Notes under the pieces: model-generated
The model's database searches: none
What the model was told of the DNA's origin: nothing
The model's input: the letters and a program-made list of their open reading frames with translations, nothing else
Assembly: GCF_014196765.1 (NCBI RefSeq)
Contig: NZ_JACIEE010000006.1
Coordinates: 234,963-298,962, forward strand
DNA from: Mycoplana azooxidifex
GTDB lineage: Bacteria; Pseudomonadota; Alphaproteobacteria; Rhizobiales; Rhizobiaceae
DNA length: 64,000 bases
Reading direction: 5' to 3'
Made by a program: the position numbers and the translations under genes
Shown: in pieces, positions 17,291 to 29,969 of the stretch
How positions within the stretch are numbered: position 1 is the stretch's first letter
Layout of the letters: every line of letters starts with the position of its first letter

Positions 17291-17824
17291 TTACTTCTTC
17301 TTGCCTTCTTTGCGGACGATCCGCTCTTCGGCATACTTGACGCCCTTGCCCTTGTAGGGCTCGGGGCCACGGTATTCGCGGATTTCCGCTGCGACCTGGC
17401 CGACCTGCTGCTTGTTGATGCCGGAGACGATGATCTCAGTCGGCTTCGGAACAGCAATCGAGATGCCTTCCGGGGTCTGGTAGACCACGTCGTGGCTGAA
17501 ACCGAGCGCCAACTGCAGGTTCTTGCCCTGGAGCGACGCGCGGTAGCCGACGCCGTTGATCTCGAGCTTGCGCTCGTAGCCGTCCTTGACACCCTTCAAG
17601 ATGTTCTCGACCATCGTGCGGGACATGCCCCACTTGGAGCGAGCGTCCTTCGACTGGCTGGTCGGCTGGACGACAACGGCGTTGTCCTCGAGCTTCACGG
17701 AGACTTCGTCATTGGCGACGAAGAAGAGTTCGCCCTTCGGGCCCTTCACGGTGATCTTCTGGCCTTCGACCGAGGCCGTCACACCAGCGGGAACCGGAAC
17801 GGGCTTTTTACCGATACGAGACAT
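17291..17824 (-). CDS. rplF: 50S ribosomal protein L6
   Basis: This encodes 177 residues. L6 lies at the base of the stalk near the sarcin-ricin loop and affects EF-G and EF-Tu interaction. It has two homologous domains; the C-terminal signature [20 protein letters not shown] and the N-terminal [15 protein letters not shown] are diagnostic. It is 42 bases after rpsH. Confidence 0.98.
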   Translation of the reverse strand: MSRIGKKPVPVPAGVTASVEGQKITVKGPKGELFFVANDEVSVKLEDNAVVVQPTSQSKDARSKWGMSRTMVENILKGVKDGYERKLEINGVGYRASLQGKNLQLALGFSHDVVYQTPEGISIAVPKPTEIIVSGINKQQVGQVAAEIREYRGPEPYKGKGVKYAEERIVRKEGKKK

Positions 17825-17866
17825 TTTTATATCCTGTCTGTTCGCTATGGAGCTCTATGCACTGCC

Positions 17867-18265
17867 TTAGAAGACAGAGCAGAGAATCTCGCCACCAACG
17901 TTCTGTTCGCGTGCCTGGTGATCGGCCATCACGCCCTTCGGGGTCGAAAGGATGGTGATGCCGAGACCGTTCGCGACCTGCGGAATGGACTTGACCGAGA
18001 CATAAACCCGGCGGCCCGGCTTGGAGACGCGGGCGATCTTGCGGATCACGGACGCGCCCTCGTAGTACTTCAGTTCGATGCTCAGCTCAGCCTTGCCATT
18101 GTCGAATTCGACTTCCGAGTAACCGCGGATGTAACCCTCGGACTGCAGAACGTCGAGAACGCGCGCGCGCAGCTTGGAGGCCGGCGTGGAAACGCTCGAC
18201 TTGCGGCGGGCAGCACCGTTGCGGATGCGGGTGAGCATATCGCCCAGCGGATCAGTCATTGCCAT
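17867..18265 (-). CDS. rpsH: 30S ribosomal protein S8
   Basis: This encodes 132 residues. S8 binds 16S helix 21 and in E. coli is the translational repressor of the spc operon. Conserved are [20 protein letters not shown], the basic RNA-binding surface, and the C-terminal [20 protein letters not shown]. It lies 12 bases after rpsN. Confidence 0.98.
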   Translation of the reverse strand: MAMTDPLGDMLTRIRNGAARRKSSVSTPASKLRARVLDVLQSEGYIRGYSEVEFDNGKAELSIELKYYEGASVIRKIARVSKPGRRVYVSVKSIPQVANGLGITILSTPKGVMADHQAREQNVGGEILCSVF

Positions 18266-18277
18266 GTGCCCGTCTCC

Positions 18278-18583
18278 TTACCAGCTCGACTTGACAATAC
18301 CCGGCACCTTGCCGAGGTTGCCGAGTTCACGCAGCGCAATACGCGACATGCGAAGTTTGCGATAGAATGCGCGCGGACGACCCGTGACTTCGCACCGGTT
18401 GCGGATGCGGGTCTTGGAACCGTTGCGCGGCAGGGCAGCAAGCTTCAGGGTGGCCTTGAACCGGTCTTCGATCGAAAGCGACTGATTCTGAATGATCGCC
18501 TTCAGGGCTGCACGCTTAGCGGCCTGATTGGCAACCAGTTTGCGGCGGCGCTTGTTCTTTTCAACTGCGCTCGTTTTCGCCAT
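18278..18583 (-). CDS. rpsN: 30S ribosomal protein S14 (zinc-independent form)
   Basis: This encodes 101 residues. It is the long form without the CxxC...CxxC zinc ribbon; only one cysteine, in [13 protein letters not shown], is visible. The C-terminal RALREL-type helix ([19 protein letters not shown]) and the terminal SSW are typical. S14 is a late-assembling protein of the head. Confidence 0.97.
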   Translation of the reverse strand: MAKTSAVEKNKRRRKLVANQAAKRAALKAIIQNQSLSIEDRFKATLKLAALPRNGSKTRIRNRCEVTGRPRAFYRKLRMSRIALRELGNLGKVPGIVKSSW

Positions 18584-18617
18584 TAAAGTTATCCTTCTTT
18601 ACGCTTGTCGTTACGGA

Positions 18618-19175
18618 TTACTGACGGAACGGGAAGTTGAACTCTTTCAGAAGAGCCCGGGCTTCGTCGTCGTTAGTGGCCGTCGTGCAAACGATGATGT
18701 CCATGCCCCACATCTGATCAACCTTGTCGTAGTTGATTTCAGGGAACACAATGTGCTCCTTGATACCCATGGCGAAGTTGCCACGGCCATCGAAGGACTT
18801 CGGGTTCAGACCACGGAAGTCGCGCACGCGGGGGAGCGCGATGTTCACGAGGCGATCCAGAAATTCGTACATGCGGGCGCCGCGAAGGGTGACCTTTGCG
18901 CCGATCGGCATGCCTTCGCGGAGCTTGAAGCCCGCGATGGAGTTGCGTGCACGGGTGATGACCGGCTTCTGGCCGGCAATCGCCGCCAGGTCGGCTGCGG
19001 CAACCGTGGGCTTCTTGGAGTCGCCCGTCGATTCACCAACACCCATGTTGATGACGATCTTGTCGAGGCGCGGGATCTGCATCTCGTTGGCGAAGGAGAA
19101 CTGCTCCTGAAGCGCCTTGCGGATCCGCTCGACATATTCCTTCTTGAGCCGCGGCTCGTACTTGGCTTCAGCCAT
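18618..19175 (-). CDS. rplE: 50S ribosomal protein L5
   Basis: This encodes 185 residues. L5 binds 5S rRNA and contacts P-site tRNA and S13. Signatures are [55 protein letters not shown] and the final [17 protein letters not shown]. The ATG at 19175 overlaps the rplX stop by eight bases, showing translational coupling; the longer frame up to 19370 lies inside rplX and was rejected. Confidence 0.98.
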   Translation of the reverse strand: MAEAKYEPRLKKEYVERIRKALQEQFSFANEMQIPRLDKIVINMGVGESTGDSKKPTVAAADLAAIAGQKPVITRARNSIAGFKLREGMPIGAKVTLRGARMYEFLDRLVNIALPRVRDFRGLNPKSFDGRGNFAMGIKEHIVFPEINYDKVDQMWGMDIIVCTTATNDDEARALLKEFNFPFRQ

Positions 19176-19479
19176 CGATCGAAACTCCCGAACGCTTTGC
19201 CACACGAACCTTCTTGTCGCCGTCGATCTTGAAACCGACGCGGGTCGGCTTGCCGTCCTTGGGGTCGGCGATCGCGATGTTGGACAGGTGGATCGAGGCT
19301 TCCTTGGTGATGATGCCGGCTTCCTGCGACTGGGTCTGGCGCTGGTGGCGCTTGACCACATTGACGCCACGCACGATCGCGCGATCTTCCTTCGGCATGA
19401 CCTGAACGACCTCGCCGGTACGGCCCTTGTCCTTACCGGTGAGTACGACGACCTTGTCGCCCTTGCGAATCTTCTGCAT
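19168..19479 (-). CDS. rplX: 50S ribosomal protein L24
   Basis: This encodes 103 residues. L24 initiates 50S assembly by binding the 5' domain of 23S rRNA. The KOW motif is [19 protein letters not shown] at the N-terminus, followed by [18 protein letters not shown]. Two ATGs are possible: 19485 gives MAMQKI but lies only two bases from the AAGGAG, while 19479 (MQKIRKG) has the better eight-base spacing and the usual family N-terminus. Confidence 0.95.
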   Translation of the reverse strand: MQKIRKGDKVVVLTGKDKGRTGEVVQVMPKEDRAIVRGVNVVKRHQRQTQSQEAGIITKEASIHLSNIAIADPKDGKPTRVGFKIDGDKKVRVAKRSGVSIDG

Positions 19480-19491
19480 TGCCATCGCTCC

Positions 19492-19860
19492 TTAAAGTAC
19501 TTCCGGAGCCAGCGAGATGATCTTCATGTGGTTCTTGGCGCGAAGCTCGCGCGGAACCGGTCCGAAGATACGGGTGCCGATGGGCTCTTTCTTGTTGTCG
19601 ATCAGGACGGCGGCGTTGTTGTCAAAACGAATGACGCTACCGTCGGCGCGGCGGATGTCCTTGGCGGTACGAACGACCACCGCCTTCATCACATCGCCCT
19701 TCTTGACGCGGCCGCGCGGGATCGCTTCCTTGATCGAGACGACGATGATGTCGCCGACCGAAGCGTACTTGCGCTTGGAGCCGCCCAGCACCTTGATGCA
19801 CATGACACGACGTGCGCCGGAATTATCCGCGACGTCGAGGTTAGTCTGCATCTGAATCAT
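19492..19860 (-). CDS. rplN: 50S ribosomal protein L14
   Basis: This encodes 122 residues. L14 forms the intersubunit bridge B8 with 16S helix 14. Conserved are [40 protein letters not shown] and [20 protein letters not shown]. It is the first gene of the spc block, separated from rpsQ by a 244-base gap with strong secondary structure (see 20063). Confidence 0.98.
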   Translation of the reverse strand: MIQMQTNLDVADNSGARRVMCIKVLGGSKRKYASVGDIIVVSIKEAIPRGRVKKGDVMKAVVVRTAKDIRRADGSVIRFDNNAAVLIDNKKEPIGTRIFGPVPRELRAKNHMKIISLAPEVL

Positions 19861-20062
19861 GTCAGGTCGCCTTCTTGTTGTAACCGGACCGGTTGGGCAC
19901 GGATGCCCCCTGTTCCAGCTTATGAGAATCTATGTTTTTCGCGCGGGATGGGTCTTGCCAAGGTGGTTTCCTCGAGGAAATCGCTAGCGATTCCCGGGAC
20001 CTTCCCTGCGCTCAAAGCAAAAGAACGCCCGATACCGAGCGTCCTTGCGCTGCTTCATACAG

Positions 20063-20097
20063 CTTTTCGCGCAAAGGGCAACCCCTTGCGCGAAAAG
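20063..20097 (-). terminator. Long hairpin at the S10/spc boundary
   Basis: CTTTTCGCGCAA (20063-20074) and TTGCGCGAAAAG (20086-20097) form a 12-bp perfect stem, extended by GGG/CCC inside the loop. It begins eight bases after the rpsQ stop on the minus strand. It has no T-run after it, so it may be a partial terminator or an RNA-processing site. The rest of the gap (19861-20062) holds a 14-bp palindrome AATCGCTAGCGATT at 19979-19992 and no gene. Confidence 0.65.
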
Positions 20098-20104
20098 TGA
20101 TGAA

Positions 20105-20341
20105 TTAAGCCTGGGCGGAAACGACCGTCCAGCGCTTGTCCTTGGAGATCGGTGCGCATTCCTCGATGGAAACCACGTCACCAACCTTGAACTGGTTGCT
20201 CTCGTCATGCGCCTTGTACTTCTTCGAACGGCGGACCGTCTTCTGAAGCAGCGGATGCGCGAACCGGCGCTCTACCCGAACAACAACGGTCTTCTCGTTC
20301 TTGTCGGAAACGACTACGCCCTGCAGAATGCGTTTCGGCAT
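20105..20341 (-). CDS. rpsQ: 30S ribosomal protein S17
   Basis: This encodes 78 residues. S17 is a primary 16S binder at the bottom of the body. Signatures are [40 protein letters not shown] and [19 protein letters not shown]. It is the last gene of the S10 block. Confidence 0.98.
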   Translation of the reverse strand: MPKRILQGVVVSDKNEKTVVVRVERRFAHPLLQKTVRRSKKYKAHDESNQFKVGDVVSIEECAPISKDKRWTVVSAQA

Positions 20342-20352
20342 ATTATTCTTCC

Positions 20353-20553
20353 TTAGGCCTTGGCTTCTGCCGCCTTCTGGCGGGCAATGGTTTTCACGCG
20401 GGCGATGTCCTTGCGGACCTCGTTGATGCGCGAGGACTTTTCGAGCTGGCCGGTCGCCTTCTGGAAGCGCAGGTTGAACTGCTCCTTCTTCAGCTTTGCG
20501 AGCTCGTCATTCAGCTGGTCGGCACTCAGTGCGCGAACGTCTGCGGCTTTCAT
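20353..20553 (-). CDS. rpmC: 50S ribosomal protein L29
   Basis: This encodes 66 residues. L29 is a small helical-hairpin protein at the exit tunnel near L23. Conserved are [40 protein letters not shown] and ARVKTI. It lies 10-11 bases from both neighbours. Confidence 0.98.
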   Translation of the reverse strand: MKAADVRALSADQLNDELAKLKKEQFNLRFQKATGQLEKSSRINEVRKDIARVKTIARQKAAEAKA

Positions 20554-20563
20554 GGCTCAATCC

Positions 20564-20977
20564 TTACTCTGCAATGCGCTGTACGAAGCGCGTCTTGACC
20601 GAGAGCTTGGCCGAGCCGAGACGAAGCGCCTCGCGGGCGATCTCCTCGGAGACACCGTCGATCTCGAACATCATACGGCCGGGCTTGACCTTGGCCGCCC
20701 AGTATTCGACCGAACCCTTGCCCTTACCCATGCGAACTTCGGTCGGCTTCGCGGTCACCGGAACATCCGGGAACACGCGGATCCAGACACGGCCGGCACG
20801 CTTCATGTAACGGGTGATCGCGCGGCGGGCCGCCTCGATCTCGCGTGCGTTGACGCGGTTGGGTTCCTGAGCCTTCAAGCCGAACTCGCCGAAGGCGAGG
20901 TCCGAGCCGCCCTTGGCGACGCCCTTGATGCGGCCCTTGAACTGCTTGCGGTACTTAGTACGCTTTGGCTGCAACAT
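20564..20977 (-). CDS. rplP: 50S ribosomal protein L16
   Basis: This encodes 137 residues. L16 helps position A-site tRNA near the peptidyl transferase centre. Signatures are [60 protein letters not shown]. The conserved arginine region hydroxylated in some bacteria is present. Confidence 0.98.
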   Translation of the reverse strand: MLQPKRTKYRKQFKGRIKGVAKGGSDLAFGEFGLKAQEPNRVNAREIEAARRAITRYMKRAGRVWIRVFPDVPVTAKPTEVRMGKGKGSVEYWAAKVKPGRMMFEIDGVSEEIAREALRLGSAKLSVKTRFVQRIAE

Positions 20978-21011
20978 TTTTCTATTCTCCGATCTGCTCG
21001 CCTAAAGCGAA

Positions 21012-21728
21012 TTAAGCGTTTTCACGGCGGCGGCGTTCGCCCTGGCCTGAGCCCTGGGCATCACCTTCGGTCGCGCGGCGCTCGGAGGCCATCGGATCGT
21101 GCTCAAGGATTTCGCCCTTGAAGATCCAGACCTTGATGCCGCAGATGCCGAAAGCGGTTTCCGCTTCTGCCGTACCATAATCGATGTCCGCACGCAGCGT
21201 GTGCAGCGGAACGCGGCCTTCGCGGTACCATTCGGTACGTGCGATTTCCGCGCCACCCAGACGGCCGGCGCAGGTGATCTTGATGCCTTCGGCGCCAAGA
21301 CGCATGGCCGACTGAACAGCGCGCTTCATCGCACGGCGGAAAGCCACGCGGCGCTCGAGCTGCTGGGCGATCGACTGGGCAACCAGCGTCGCGTCGGTTT
21401 CGGGCTTGCGCACTTCGACGATGTTGAGGTGCGTTTCCGAATTGGTCATCTCGGAAAGCTTCTTGCGGAGCTTCTCGATGTCCGCGCCCTTCTTGCCGAT
21501 GATCAGACCCGGACGAGCCGAGTGGATCGTGACGCGGCACTTCTTGTGCGGGCGCTCGATGACGACCTTCGAAATGCCGGCCTGCTTCAGTTCATCCATC
21601 AGATACTTGCGGATCTTCAGGTCTTCGTGGAGCAGTTGGCCGTATTCGGCGTTGTCGGCGAACCAACGGCTATCCCAGGTACGGTTGATGCCGAGGCGGA
21701 AGCCGATCGGATTGATTTTCTGACCCAT
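21012..21728 (-). CDS. rpsC: 30S ribosomal protein S3
   Basis: This encodes 238 residues. S3 lines the mRNA entry tunnel and takes part in helicase activity with S4 and S5. It has the N-terminal [20 protein letters not shown], a KH domain with [17 protein letters not shown], and the C-terminal domain [20 protein letters not shown] basic tail rich in Arg ends the protein. The ATG overlaps the rplV stop by one base (TAATG). Confidence 0.98.
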   Translation of the reverse strand: MGQKINPIGFRLGINRTWDSRWFADNAEYGQLLHEDLKIRKYLMDELKQAGISKVVIERPHKKCRVTIHSARPGLIIGKKGADIEKLRKKLSEMTNSETHLNIVEVRKPETDATLVAQSIAQQLERRVAFRRAMKRAVQSAMRLGAEGIKITCAGRLGGAEIARTEWYREGRVPLHTLRADIDYGTAEAETAFGICGIKVWIFKGEILEHDPMASERRATEGDAQGSGQGERRRRENA

Positions 21729-22117
21729 TATGCGGCCTCCCCTTTGGCTTCCACTTCACGGACGACGATCGTCAGGTGGGCGAAGGGCTTCTCGACACGC
21801 GATGCACGGCCGCGGCCGCGAGCGTGGAAGCGCTTCATGACGATCGACTTTCCGACGAAAGCCTCGGCGACGACGAGCGAGTCGACGTCGAGATCATGGT
21901 TGTTCTCAGCGTTCGCGATTGCCGATTCCAGCGTCTTCCTGACGGTGCCGGCGATGCGCTTGCGGGAGAACTCGAGTTCGGCCAGAGCGCGGTCGACCTT
22001 CTTGCCGCGGATCATCGCGGCAACCAGGTTGAGCTTCTGGGGGCTGACGCGGATCGTGCGCGCAACTGCTTGCGCCTCATTATCCTTCAGCCGACGTTCG
22101 GCTTTTGCCTTGCCCAT
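21728..22117 (-). CDS. rplV: 50S ribosomal protein L22
   Basis: This encodes 129 residues. L22 forms the constriction of the peptide exit tunnel with L4. The core is [20 protein letters not shown] and the beta-hairpin region [20 protein letters not shown]; no macrolide-resistance-type deletion is apparent in the hairpin. It is two bases after rpsS and overlaps rpsC. Confidence 0.98.
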   Translation of the reverse strand: MGKAKAERRLKDNEAQAVARTIRVSPQKLNLVAAMIRGKKVDRALAELEFSRKRIAGTVRKTLESAIANAENNHDLDVDSLVVAEAFVGKSIVMKRFHARGRGRASRVEKPFAHLTIVVREVEAKGEAA

Positions 22118-22119
22118 CG

Positions 22120-22398
22120 TTACTTCCTCTTCGCCTTCTTGTCCGCACCGTGACCGTAGTAGGTCCGGGTCGGAGAGAATTCACCGAACTTGTGTCCGAC
22201 CATGTCTTCGTTGACGTTGACCGGGATGTGCTTGCTGCCGTTGTAGACACCAAAGGTGAGACCGACGAACTGCGGCAGGATCGTGGAGCGACGGCTCCAG
22301 ATCTTGATCACTTCGTTGCGGCCGCCTTCGCGAACCTTCTCAGCCTTCTTGAGAAGATAGCCGTCGACGAACGGGCCTTTCCATACTGAACGAGCCAT
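22120..22398 (-). CDS. rpsS: 30S ribosomal protein S19
   Basis: This encodes 92 residues. S19 is in the head and contacts S13. Signatures are [60 protein letters not shown] and [14 protein letters not shown]. Tightly packed with rplB (16 bases) and rplV (2 bases). Confidence 0.98.
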   Translation of the reverse strand: MARSVWKGPFVDGYLLKKAEKVREGGRNEVIKIWSRRSTILPQFVGLTFGVYNGSKHIPVNVNEDMVGHKFGEFSPTRTYYGHGADKKAKRK

Positions 22399-22414
22399 TT
22401 CTGACTAACCTCTC

Positions 22415-23251
22415 TTACTTCTTCTTCAAGTGGCGCGAGCGCATAATGAACTTGTCGGTCGACTTGTTCGACCGGGTCCGCTTGCCCTTGGTCGGCTTGC
22501 CCCACGGCGAAACCGGGTGACGACCACCGGACGTGCGGCCTTCACCACCACCGTGCGGGTGGTCGACCGGGTTCATGACGACACCGCGGTTATGCGGGGT
22601 CTTGCCACGCCAGCGAGTACGACCGGCCTTGCCGTCGTTGGTGTTGCCGTGATCCGGGTTGGATACGGCGCCTATGGAGGCCAGGCACGAGCCCGGTACG
22701 AGGCGCTGTTCGCCGGAGTTCAGGCGCAGGATCGCCATGCCGGCATCGCGGCCAACGAGCTGGACGAAGGTGCCTGCCGAGCGGGCGATCTGACCGCCCT
22801 TGCCCGGCTTCATCTCGACGTTGTGAACGATCGAGCCGACCGGGATGTACTGCAGCGGCATGGTGTTGCCGGGCTTGACGTCAACGGCCTTGCTGGACGC
22901 GATGACCTTGTCACCGGCTGCCAGGCGCTGCGGTGCCAGGATGTAGGCCTGCTCGCCGTCAGCATAGGTCACCAGTGCGATGAACGCGCTGCGGTTCGGG
23001 TCGTACTCCAGACGCTCGACCGTGCCTTCGACGTCGAACTTGCGACGCTTGAAGTCAACCAGACGGTAGGTTCGCTTGTGACCACCGCCGATAAAACGGG
23101 CAGTGATGCGACCGAGGTTGTTACGGCCACCGCTCTTGGAGAGACCTTCGGTCAGAGCCTTAACCGGCTTGCCCTTATACAGGCCCGAACGGTCGACGAT
23201 GACGAGCTGACGCTGGCTCGGTGTGGTCGGATTGAAACTTTTCAATGCCAT
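22415..23251 (-). CDS. rplB: 50S ribosomal protein L2
   Basis: This encodes 278 residues. L2 is needed for subunit association and peptidyl transfer. It starts [20 protein letters not shown], carries [20 protein letters not shown], and the diagnostic C-terminal [20 protein letters not shown] with the histidine next to the peptidyl transferase centre. Confidence 0.98.
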   Translation of the reverse strand: MALKSFNPTTPSQRQLVIVDRSGLYKGKPVKALTEGLSKSGGRNNLGRITARFIGGGHKRTYRLVDFKRRKFDVEGTVERLEYDPNRSAFIALVTYADGEQAYILAPQRLAAGDKVIASSKAVDVKPGNTMPLQYIPVGSIVHNVEMKPGKGGQIARSAGTFVQLVGRDAGMAILRLNSGEQRLVPGSCLASIGAVSNPDHGNTNDGKAGRTRWRGKTPHNRGVVMNPVDHPHGGGEGRTSGGRHPVSPWGKPTKGKRTRSNKSTDKFIMRSRHLKKK

Positions 23252-23282
23252 TTTCTTAAGTCCTCTTTAGCCGACTGCCCGA

Positions 23283-23576
23283 TTAGAGCCCGGTGGAGAC
23301 GTCGATAGACTGACCGTCCGCAAGCGTGACGATCGCCTTCTTGACATCTCCCTGCCGGCCGGAGAAGCCGCGGAAACGCTTTACCTTGCCCTTGCGGACG
23401 AGCGTGTTCACAGCCGTGACCTTGACGCCGAAGAGCGCTTCCACGGCAGCCTTGATCTCAGGCTTGGAAGCAGTCTTGGCGACGTTGAATACGACCTGGT
23501 TCTGTTCGGATACCAGCGTCGACTTTTCGGTGATCGAAGGAGAAACGATCACATCATAGTGGCGAAGATCCGTCAT
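23283..23576 (-). CDS. rplW: 50S ribosomal protein L23
   Basis: This encodes 97 residues. L23 is the docking site at the tunnel exit for trigger factor and SRP. Conserved are [40 protein letters not shown] and the [20 protein letters not shown] tail. The ATG overlaps the rplD stop by four bases. Confidence 0.98.
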   Translation of the reverse strand: MTDLRHYDVIVSPSITEKSTLVSEQNQVVFNVAKTASKPEIKAAVEALFGVKVTAVNTLVRKGKVKRFRGFSGRQGDVKKAIVTLADGQSIDVSTGL

Positions 23577-24193
23577 TTGAACCGCTCCTCGAGGGCTTCA
23601 ACCGCAGCCTTGGTCAGCACGAGCTTGCCGCGGCGCAGGATGTCGTAAACGTTGATGCCCTGGATCGGCAGAACGTCCACGTTCGGGATGTTCTGTGCTG
23701 CGAGCTTGAAGTTGCTGTCGAGCTCTGCGCCGCCGATGAAGAGGGCGTTGGTCAGGCCGAGGCTGGCGAAACTGCCGGCCAGTGCCTTGGTCTTGGCTTC
23801 CTTGGCGACGAGGTCATCGATGATGATGACGTTCTCGGCCTTCAGCTTTGCCGAAAGGGCGTGACGCAGGCCGAGCGCGCGGACCTTCTTGGGAAGGTCG
23901 TGCTCGTGGCTGCGGACGACCGGGCCATGGGCCTTGCCGCCGCCGCGGAACTGCGGAGCGCGAGCCGAATGGTGACGGGCGCGGCCCGTACCCTTCTGCT
24001 TGTACATCTTGGCGCCGGTGCGGGAGACTTCCGCGCGGCCCTTGGCCTTGTGCGTGCCCTGCTGCTTCTTGGCGAGCTGCCAGCGAACGACGCGGGCGAT
24101 GATGTCCTCGCGCGGCTCGAGGCCGAAGATCGCGTCGGAGAGGGAAACCTTGCCGGCGTCCTTCCCGTCGAGGGTCGTGACTTTGAGATCCAT
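23573..24193 (-). CDS. rplD: 50S ribosomal protein L4
   Basis: This encodes 206 residues. L4 lines the exit tunnel and in E. coli represses the S10 operon; whether it does so here is unknown. The tunnel loop is [20 protein letters not shown] followed by [20 protein letters not shown], unaltered relative to macrolide-sensitive forms. It is 12 bases after rplC. Confidence 0.98.
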   Translation of the reverse strand: MDLKVTTLDGKDAGKVSLSDAIFGLEPREDIIARVVRWQLAKKQQGTHKAKGRAEVSRTGAKMYKQKGTGRARHHSARAPQFRGGGKAHGPVVRSHEHDLPKKVRALGLRHALSAKLKAENVIIIDDLVAKEAKTKALAGSFASLGLTNALFIGGAELDSNFKLAAQNIPNVDVLPIQGINVYDILRRGKLVLTKAAVEALEERFK

Positions 24194-24205
24194 AACCAGG
24201 CTCCC

Positions 24206-24889
24206 TTACTTAGCTGCGGCGCGGACAGCGGCCGGACGCGGAGCGTCAGCCGGGATGCCGGACTTGATGGCGTCGCGGACGACGATCCAGGAACCCTTGG
24301 AACCCGGGACTGCACCCTTGACGAGGATCAGACCACGGTCCTCGTCGGTCGAAACGACCTCGAGGTTCTGGGTGGTGACGCGCGTCTGGCCCATATGGCC
24401 AGCCATGCGCTTGCCCTTCCAGACGCGGCCGGGATCCTGGTTGGAGCCGGTCGAACCATGCGAACGGTGGGAAACGGACACGCCGTGCGTGGCGCGCAGG
24501 CCGCCGAAGTTGTGGCGCTTGATCGCGCCGGCAAAGCCCTTACCGATCGTCGTGCCGGTCACGTCGACCAGCTGGCCGGCGATGAAGTGGCTGGCGGAAA
24601 GCTCCGCACCGACATCGATGAGGTTATCGGCGGAAACGCGGAACTCGACGAGCTTCGCCTTCGGCTCGACACTGGCAGCCGCAAACTGGCCGCGGAGCGC
24701 CTTCGTCGTGTTCTTGACCTTCGAGCGGCCGGCACCGAGCTGAACTGCGGTGTAGCCGTTCTTGTCTTCCGTGCGATGGGCGACAACCTGGCAGCCGTCC
24801 AATCGCAAAACTGTTACAGGGACATGCTCTCCTGCGTCGTTATAGACGCGAGTCATTCCCACTTTCTGTGCAATCACACCTGAACGCAT
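24206..24889 (-). CDS. rplC: 50S ribosomal protein L3
   Basis: This encodes 227 residues. L3 starts 50S assembly and reaches the peptidyl transferase centre. Signatures are [60 protein letters not shown] and [20 protein letters not shown]. The C-terminus has an Ala/Pro/Arg extension common in alphaproteobacteria. The 168-base gap to rpsJ carries an imperfect hairpin (GTGGGGGC/GCCCCTAC) but no gene. Confidence 0.98.
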   Translation of the reverse strand: MRSGVIAQKVGMTRVYNDAGEHVPVTVLRLDGCQVVAHRTEDKNGYTAVQLGAGRSKVKNTTKALRGQFAAASVEPKAKLVEFRVSADNLIDVGAELSASHFIAGQLVDVTGTTIGKGFAGAIKRHNFGGLRATHGVSVSHRSHGSTGSNQDPGRVWKGKRMAGHMGQTRVTTQNLEVVSTDEDRGLILVKGAVPGSKGSWIVVRDAIKSGIPADAPRPAAVRAAAK

Positions 24890-25057
24890 GGTTCATTCCT
24901 CTTAAAAGCCCTGTGGGGGCGAGGCCCCTACACGCCTTTTGTTTAAGGATTCCACGGAGGCCATCCGACCTTCGGGTTTCCCGTTCCTAGAAGTCGTTGG
25001 CGCTGGCGCCACGTACCTTCCTTGTTATTCGGCTTACGCCGGACTTGAGAAACCTGA

Positions 25058-25366
25058 CTAGAGCTTGATCTCTACGTCGACGCCGGCGGCGAGGTCGAGC
25101 TTCATCAGGGCGTCGACCGTCTGAGGGGTCGGGTCGACGATGTCGAGAAGACGCTTGTGGGTGCGCATCTCGAACTGTTCGCGGCTCTTCTTGTCGATGT
25201 GAGGCGACCGGTTGACCGTGAATTTTTCGATACGCGTCGGAAGCGGCACGGGACCGCGAACGCTGGCACCGGTGCGCTTGGCCGTCGAGACGATTTCACG
25301 CGTCGAGGCATCGAGGATCCGGTGATCAAACGCCTTGAGGCGAATGCGGATGTTCTGGCCGTTCAT
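25058..25366 (-). CDS. rpsJ: 30S ribosomal protein S10 (NusE)
   Basis: This encodes 102 residues. S10 is in the head of the 30S subunit and, as NusE, pairs with NusB in transcription antitermination and links NusG to the ribosome. The full protein is recognisable: [40 protein letters not shown] and [20 protein letters not shown]. It heads the S10 block. Confidence 0.98.
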   Translation of the reverse strand: MNGQNIRIRLKAFDHRILDASTREIVSTAKRTGASVRGPVPLPTRIEKFTVNRSPHIDKKSREQFEMRTHKRLLDIVDPTPQTVDALMKLDLAAGVDVEIKL

Positions 25367-25443
25367 ACGACTTGTCCTTGTTCTTGTTTTCCGCGGTCCC
25401 TTTGGGGAACACGCATTGAACTTCGATTAATGCCCGGCCAGTC

Positions 25444-25472
25444 CGCTAGTTTTTCAAAGATCGGAGGGACAA
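25444..25472 (-). promoter_or_regulatory. Candidate promoter for the S10 block
   Basis: On the minus strand TTGTCC (25472-25467) and CTAGCG (25449-25444) are 17 bases apart, about 80 bases before the rpsJ ATG. The gap between tuf and rpsJ is 342 bases (25367-25708), long enough for an independent transcription start. No gene is visible in the gap. Confidence 0.4.
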
Positions 25473-25633
25473 GGTTTCCCCTGCCCCTTCCTATTTGAGC
25501 GGCCGTGGCCGGCCTTGTCCTTTGGCGATCGCACCATGACGAAGCAGGTACAAATCACGCGTGCGCGCCATTTGCACTATTTTGCTCGCGTCGGCAAGCG
25601 GTGCGGCCGACTAAATCTTTCGTGGCGGCTATG

Positions 25634-25661
25634 CCCGGACCGCATAGCAGCGCGGCCCGGG
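25634..25661 (-). terminator. Hairpin after the first tuf gene
   Basis: CCCGGACCGC and GCGGCCCGGG pair over ten positions with one G-T wobble and an 8-base loop, about 50 bases after the tuf stop. No T-run follows, so it may be a weak terminator between the str and S10 blocks. Confidence 0.45.
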
Positions 25662-25708
25662 AATTCCGCTAGCCCTCTCCGCCGACTTCTCGGCGATCGA
25701 GGTGTCGA

Positions 25709-26884
<1,176 letters not shown>

Positions 26885-26952
26885 TTCCGGCTCTCCATTT
26901 TCTGTCCCCTATGCGGGGAATAGGTCAAATCGTTTCAGATCGGGTATTCCGG

Positions 26953-29052
26953 TCACTTCTGACCGGAATACTTTGCCTGGATTTCCTGCGCCACGTTCGA
27001 CGGAACCGGTGCATAGTGATCGAACGTCATCGTGTACTGCGCGCGGCCCTGCGACATGGAGCGCAGGTTGTCGACGTACTTGAACATGTTCGCCAGCGGC
27101 ACGTTGGCCGCGATGACGACGGCTACGCCGCGCGATTCCTGGCCCTGGATCTGGCCACGGCGGGAGTTCAGGTCACCGATCACGTCGCCGACGTAGTCTT
27201 CCGGCGTTACGACCTCGACCTTCATCATCGGCTCGAGAAGCTGGGCACCAGCCTTCCTGGCCGCTTCACGGAAGCAGGCACGCGATGCGATTTCGAAGGC
27301 GAGAACCGACGAGTCGACGTCATGGAAGGCACCGTCGATGAGTGTCGCCTTGACGCCGAGCATCGGGAAGCCAGCCAGCGGACCTGAGGACAGGACGCTC
27401 TCGATGCCCTTCTGGACGCCGGGGATGTATTCCTTCGGAACGGAGCCGCCGACGATCTTGGACTCGAACTTGAAGTCTTCGCCTTCCGGGTTCGGTTCGA
27501 AGACGATCTTGACGCGCGCGAACTGGCCGGTACCACCGGTCTGCTTCTTGTGCGTGTAGTCTTCTTCGCAAAGCTTCGTGATCGTCTCGCGGTAGGCCAC
27601 CTGCGGAGCACCGACGTTGGCTTCGACCTTGAACTCGCGACGCATGCGGTCGACGAGGATGTCGAGGTGAAGTTCGCCCATGCCGGCAATGATGGTCTGG
27701 CCGGATTCTTCGTCGGTCTTGACGCGGAAGGACGGGTCCTCGGCTGCCAGGCGGTTGAGCGCGAGGCCCATCTTTTCCTGGTCGCCCTTGGACTTCGGTT
27801 CGATCGCGATCTGGATGACCGGCTCGGGGAATTCCATGCGCTCGAGAATGACGGGCTTCAGCGGATCGCAGAGCGTGTCGCCGGTCGTCGTTTCCTTCAG
27901 GCCGGCCAGGGCAACGATGTCGCCTGCAAAGGCTTCTTCGATGTCTTCACGCGAGTTGGAGTGCATCTGTAGCATGCGGCCGACGCGCTCGCGCTTTTCC
28001 TTGACCGTGTTCATGACCGACGTGCCCTTTTCGAGCTTGCCGGAATAGATGCGGGCGAAGGTCAGCGAACCGACGAAGGGGTCGTTCATGATCTTGAAGG
28101 CGAGCATCGAAAGCGGCTCTTCGTCAGAAGCATGACGCTCGATCTCGGCTTCGGTCTTGACGTCGATGCCCTTGATGGCCGGGATGTCGGCCGGCGACGG
28201 CAGGTAGTCGACGACGGCGTCGAGCAGCGGCTGGACGCCCTTGTTCTTGAACGCGGTACCGCAGAACATCGGATGGAACTTGACGTCGATCGTGCCGCGG
28301 CGAACGAGCGCACGGATCTGATCGTTGTCGGGCATGTTGCCTTCGAGGTAGGCTTCGGTCGCGGCTTCGTCGATCTCGACAACGGTCTCGATCAGCTTTT
28401 CGCGGTATTCCTGAGCCTTGGCCTTCATATCGTCGGGGATCTCGACGACGTCCCACTGGGCACCGAGGGATTCATCGCGCCAGACGAGAGCATTCATCTC
28501 GATCAGGTCGACAACGCCCTTGAACTCGGATTCCGCACCGATCGGCAGCTGCATGACAACTGCGGTCGCGCCGAGACGGGTCTTGATCATCTCGACCGAG
28601 CGATAGAAGTCGGCGCCGGTCTTGTCCATCTTGTTGCAGAAGATCATCCGCGGGACATTGTACTTCTCAGCCTGACGCCAGACGGTTTCCGTCTGCGGCT
28701 CTACGCCTGCGTTGGCATCGAGAAGAGCAATGGCACCGTCGAGAACGCGCAGCGAACGCTCGACTTCGATGGTGAAGTCGACGTGGCCGGGGGTGTCGAT
28801 GATGTTGAAGCGGCGCATCTTGCCGTCACGGCCCTTCCAGTAGGTCGTGGTGGCAGCGGACGTGATGGTGATGCCGCGTTCCTGCTCCTGCTCCATCCAG
28901 TCCATCGTGGCGGCGCCGTCATGGACTTCGCCGATCTTGTGGGACTTGCCGGTGTAGTAGAGGATACGCTCGGTCGTCGTCGTCTTGCCGGCGTCGATGT
29001 GCGCCATGATACCGAAGTTACGGTAGTCTTCGATTTTATATTCGCGTGCCAT
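26953..29052 (-). CDS. fusA: Elongation factor G
   Basis: This encodes 699 residues and is the translocation GTPase that also acts in ribosome recycling. The P-loop is [12 protein letters not shown] at about 17-28, switch II is [15 protein letters not shown] and [10 protein letters not shown] is the guanine-specificity motif. Domains II-V are complete, with [13 protein letters not shown]-like sequence ([14 protein letters not shown]) and [18 protein letters not shown] at the end. It lies 21 bases after rpsG. Confidence 0.98.
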   Translation of the reverse strand: MAREYKIEDYRNFGIMAHIDAGKTTTTERILYYTGKSHKIGEVHDGAATMDWMEQEQERGITITSAATTTYWKGRDGKMRRFNIIDTPGHVDFTIEVERSLRVLDGAIALLDANAGVEPQTETVWRQAEKYNVPRMIFCNKMDKTGADFYRSVEMIKTRLGATAVVMQLPIGAESEFKGVVDLIEMNALVWRDESLGAQWDVVEIPDDMKAKAQEYREKLIETVVEIDEAATEAYLEGNMPDNDQIRALVRRGTIDVKFHPMFCGTAFKNKGVQPLLDAVVDYLPSPADIPAIKGIDVKTEAEIERHASDEEPLSMLAFKIMNDPFVGSLTFARIYSGKLEKGTSVMNTVKEKRERVGRMLQMHSNSREDIEEAFAGDIVALAGLKETTTGDTLCDPLKPVILERMEFPEPVIQIAIEPKSKGDQEKMGLALNRLAAEDPSFRVKTDEESGQTIIAGMGELHLDILVDRMRREFKVEANVGAPQVAYRETITKLCEEDYTHKKQTGGTGQFARVKIVFEPNPEGEDFKFESKIVGGSVPKEYIPGVQKGIESVLSSGPLAGFPMLGVKATLIDGAFHDVDSSVLAFEIASRACFREAARKAGAQLLEPMMKVEVVTPEDYVGDVIGDLNSRRGQIQGQESRGVAVVIAANVPLANMFKYVDNLRSMSQGRAQYTMTFDHYAPVPSNVAQEIQAKYSGQK

Positions 29053-29073
29053 AATGGACTGCCTTTTTCGAGA

Positions 29074-29556
<483 letters not shown>

Positions 29557-29597
29557 TCAACTAAATTGGGTTCCAGCGAAATGGCGCTGGTGACTGG

Positions 29598-29969
29598 TTA
29601 CTTCGGACGCTTCGCGCCGTACTTGGAGCGGCGCTGCTTGCGGTTCTTGACGCCCTGGGTGTCGAGAACGCCGCGGATGATGTGGTAGCGAACGCCCGGC
29701 AAGTCCTTGACGCGGCCGCCGCGGATCATCACGACAGAGTGTTCCTGAAGGTTGTGGCCTTCACCCGGGATATAACCAATGACTTCGAAGCCGTTGGTCA
29801 GGCGGATCTTGGCGACCTTACGCAGAGCCGAGTTCGGCTTCTTCGGCGTGGTCGTGTAGACGCGGGTGCATACGCCGCGCTTCTGCGGGTTCTCCTGAAG
29901 AGCGGGAACCTTATTGCGCTTTACCTGTGCCTGACGCGGCTTACGGATCAGCTGGTTTACGGTAGGCAT
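29598..29969 (-). CDS. rpsL: 30S ribosomal protein S12
   Basis: This encodes 123 residues. S12 is at the decoding centre and controls accuracy. The loop [20 protein letters not shown] with its Lys pair and [17 protein letters not shown] are the sites changed in streptomycin resistance; both look wild type. The start [12 protein letters not shown] is the family standard. It is the first gene of the str block. Confidence 0.98.
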
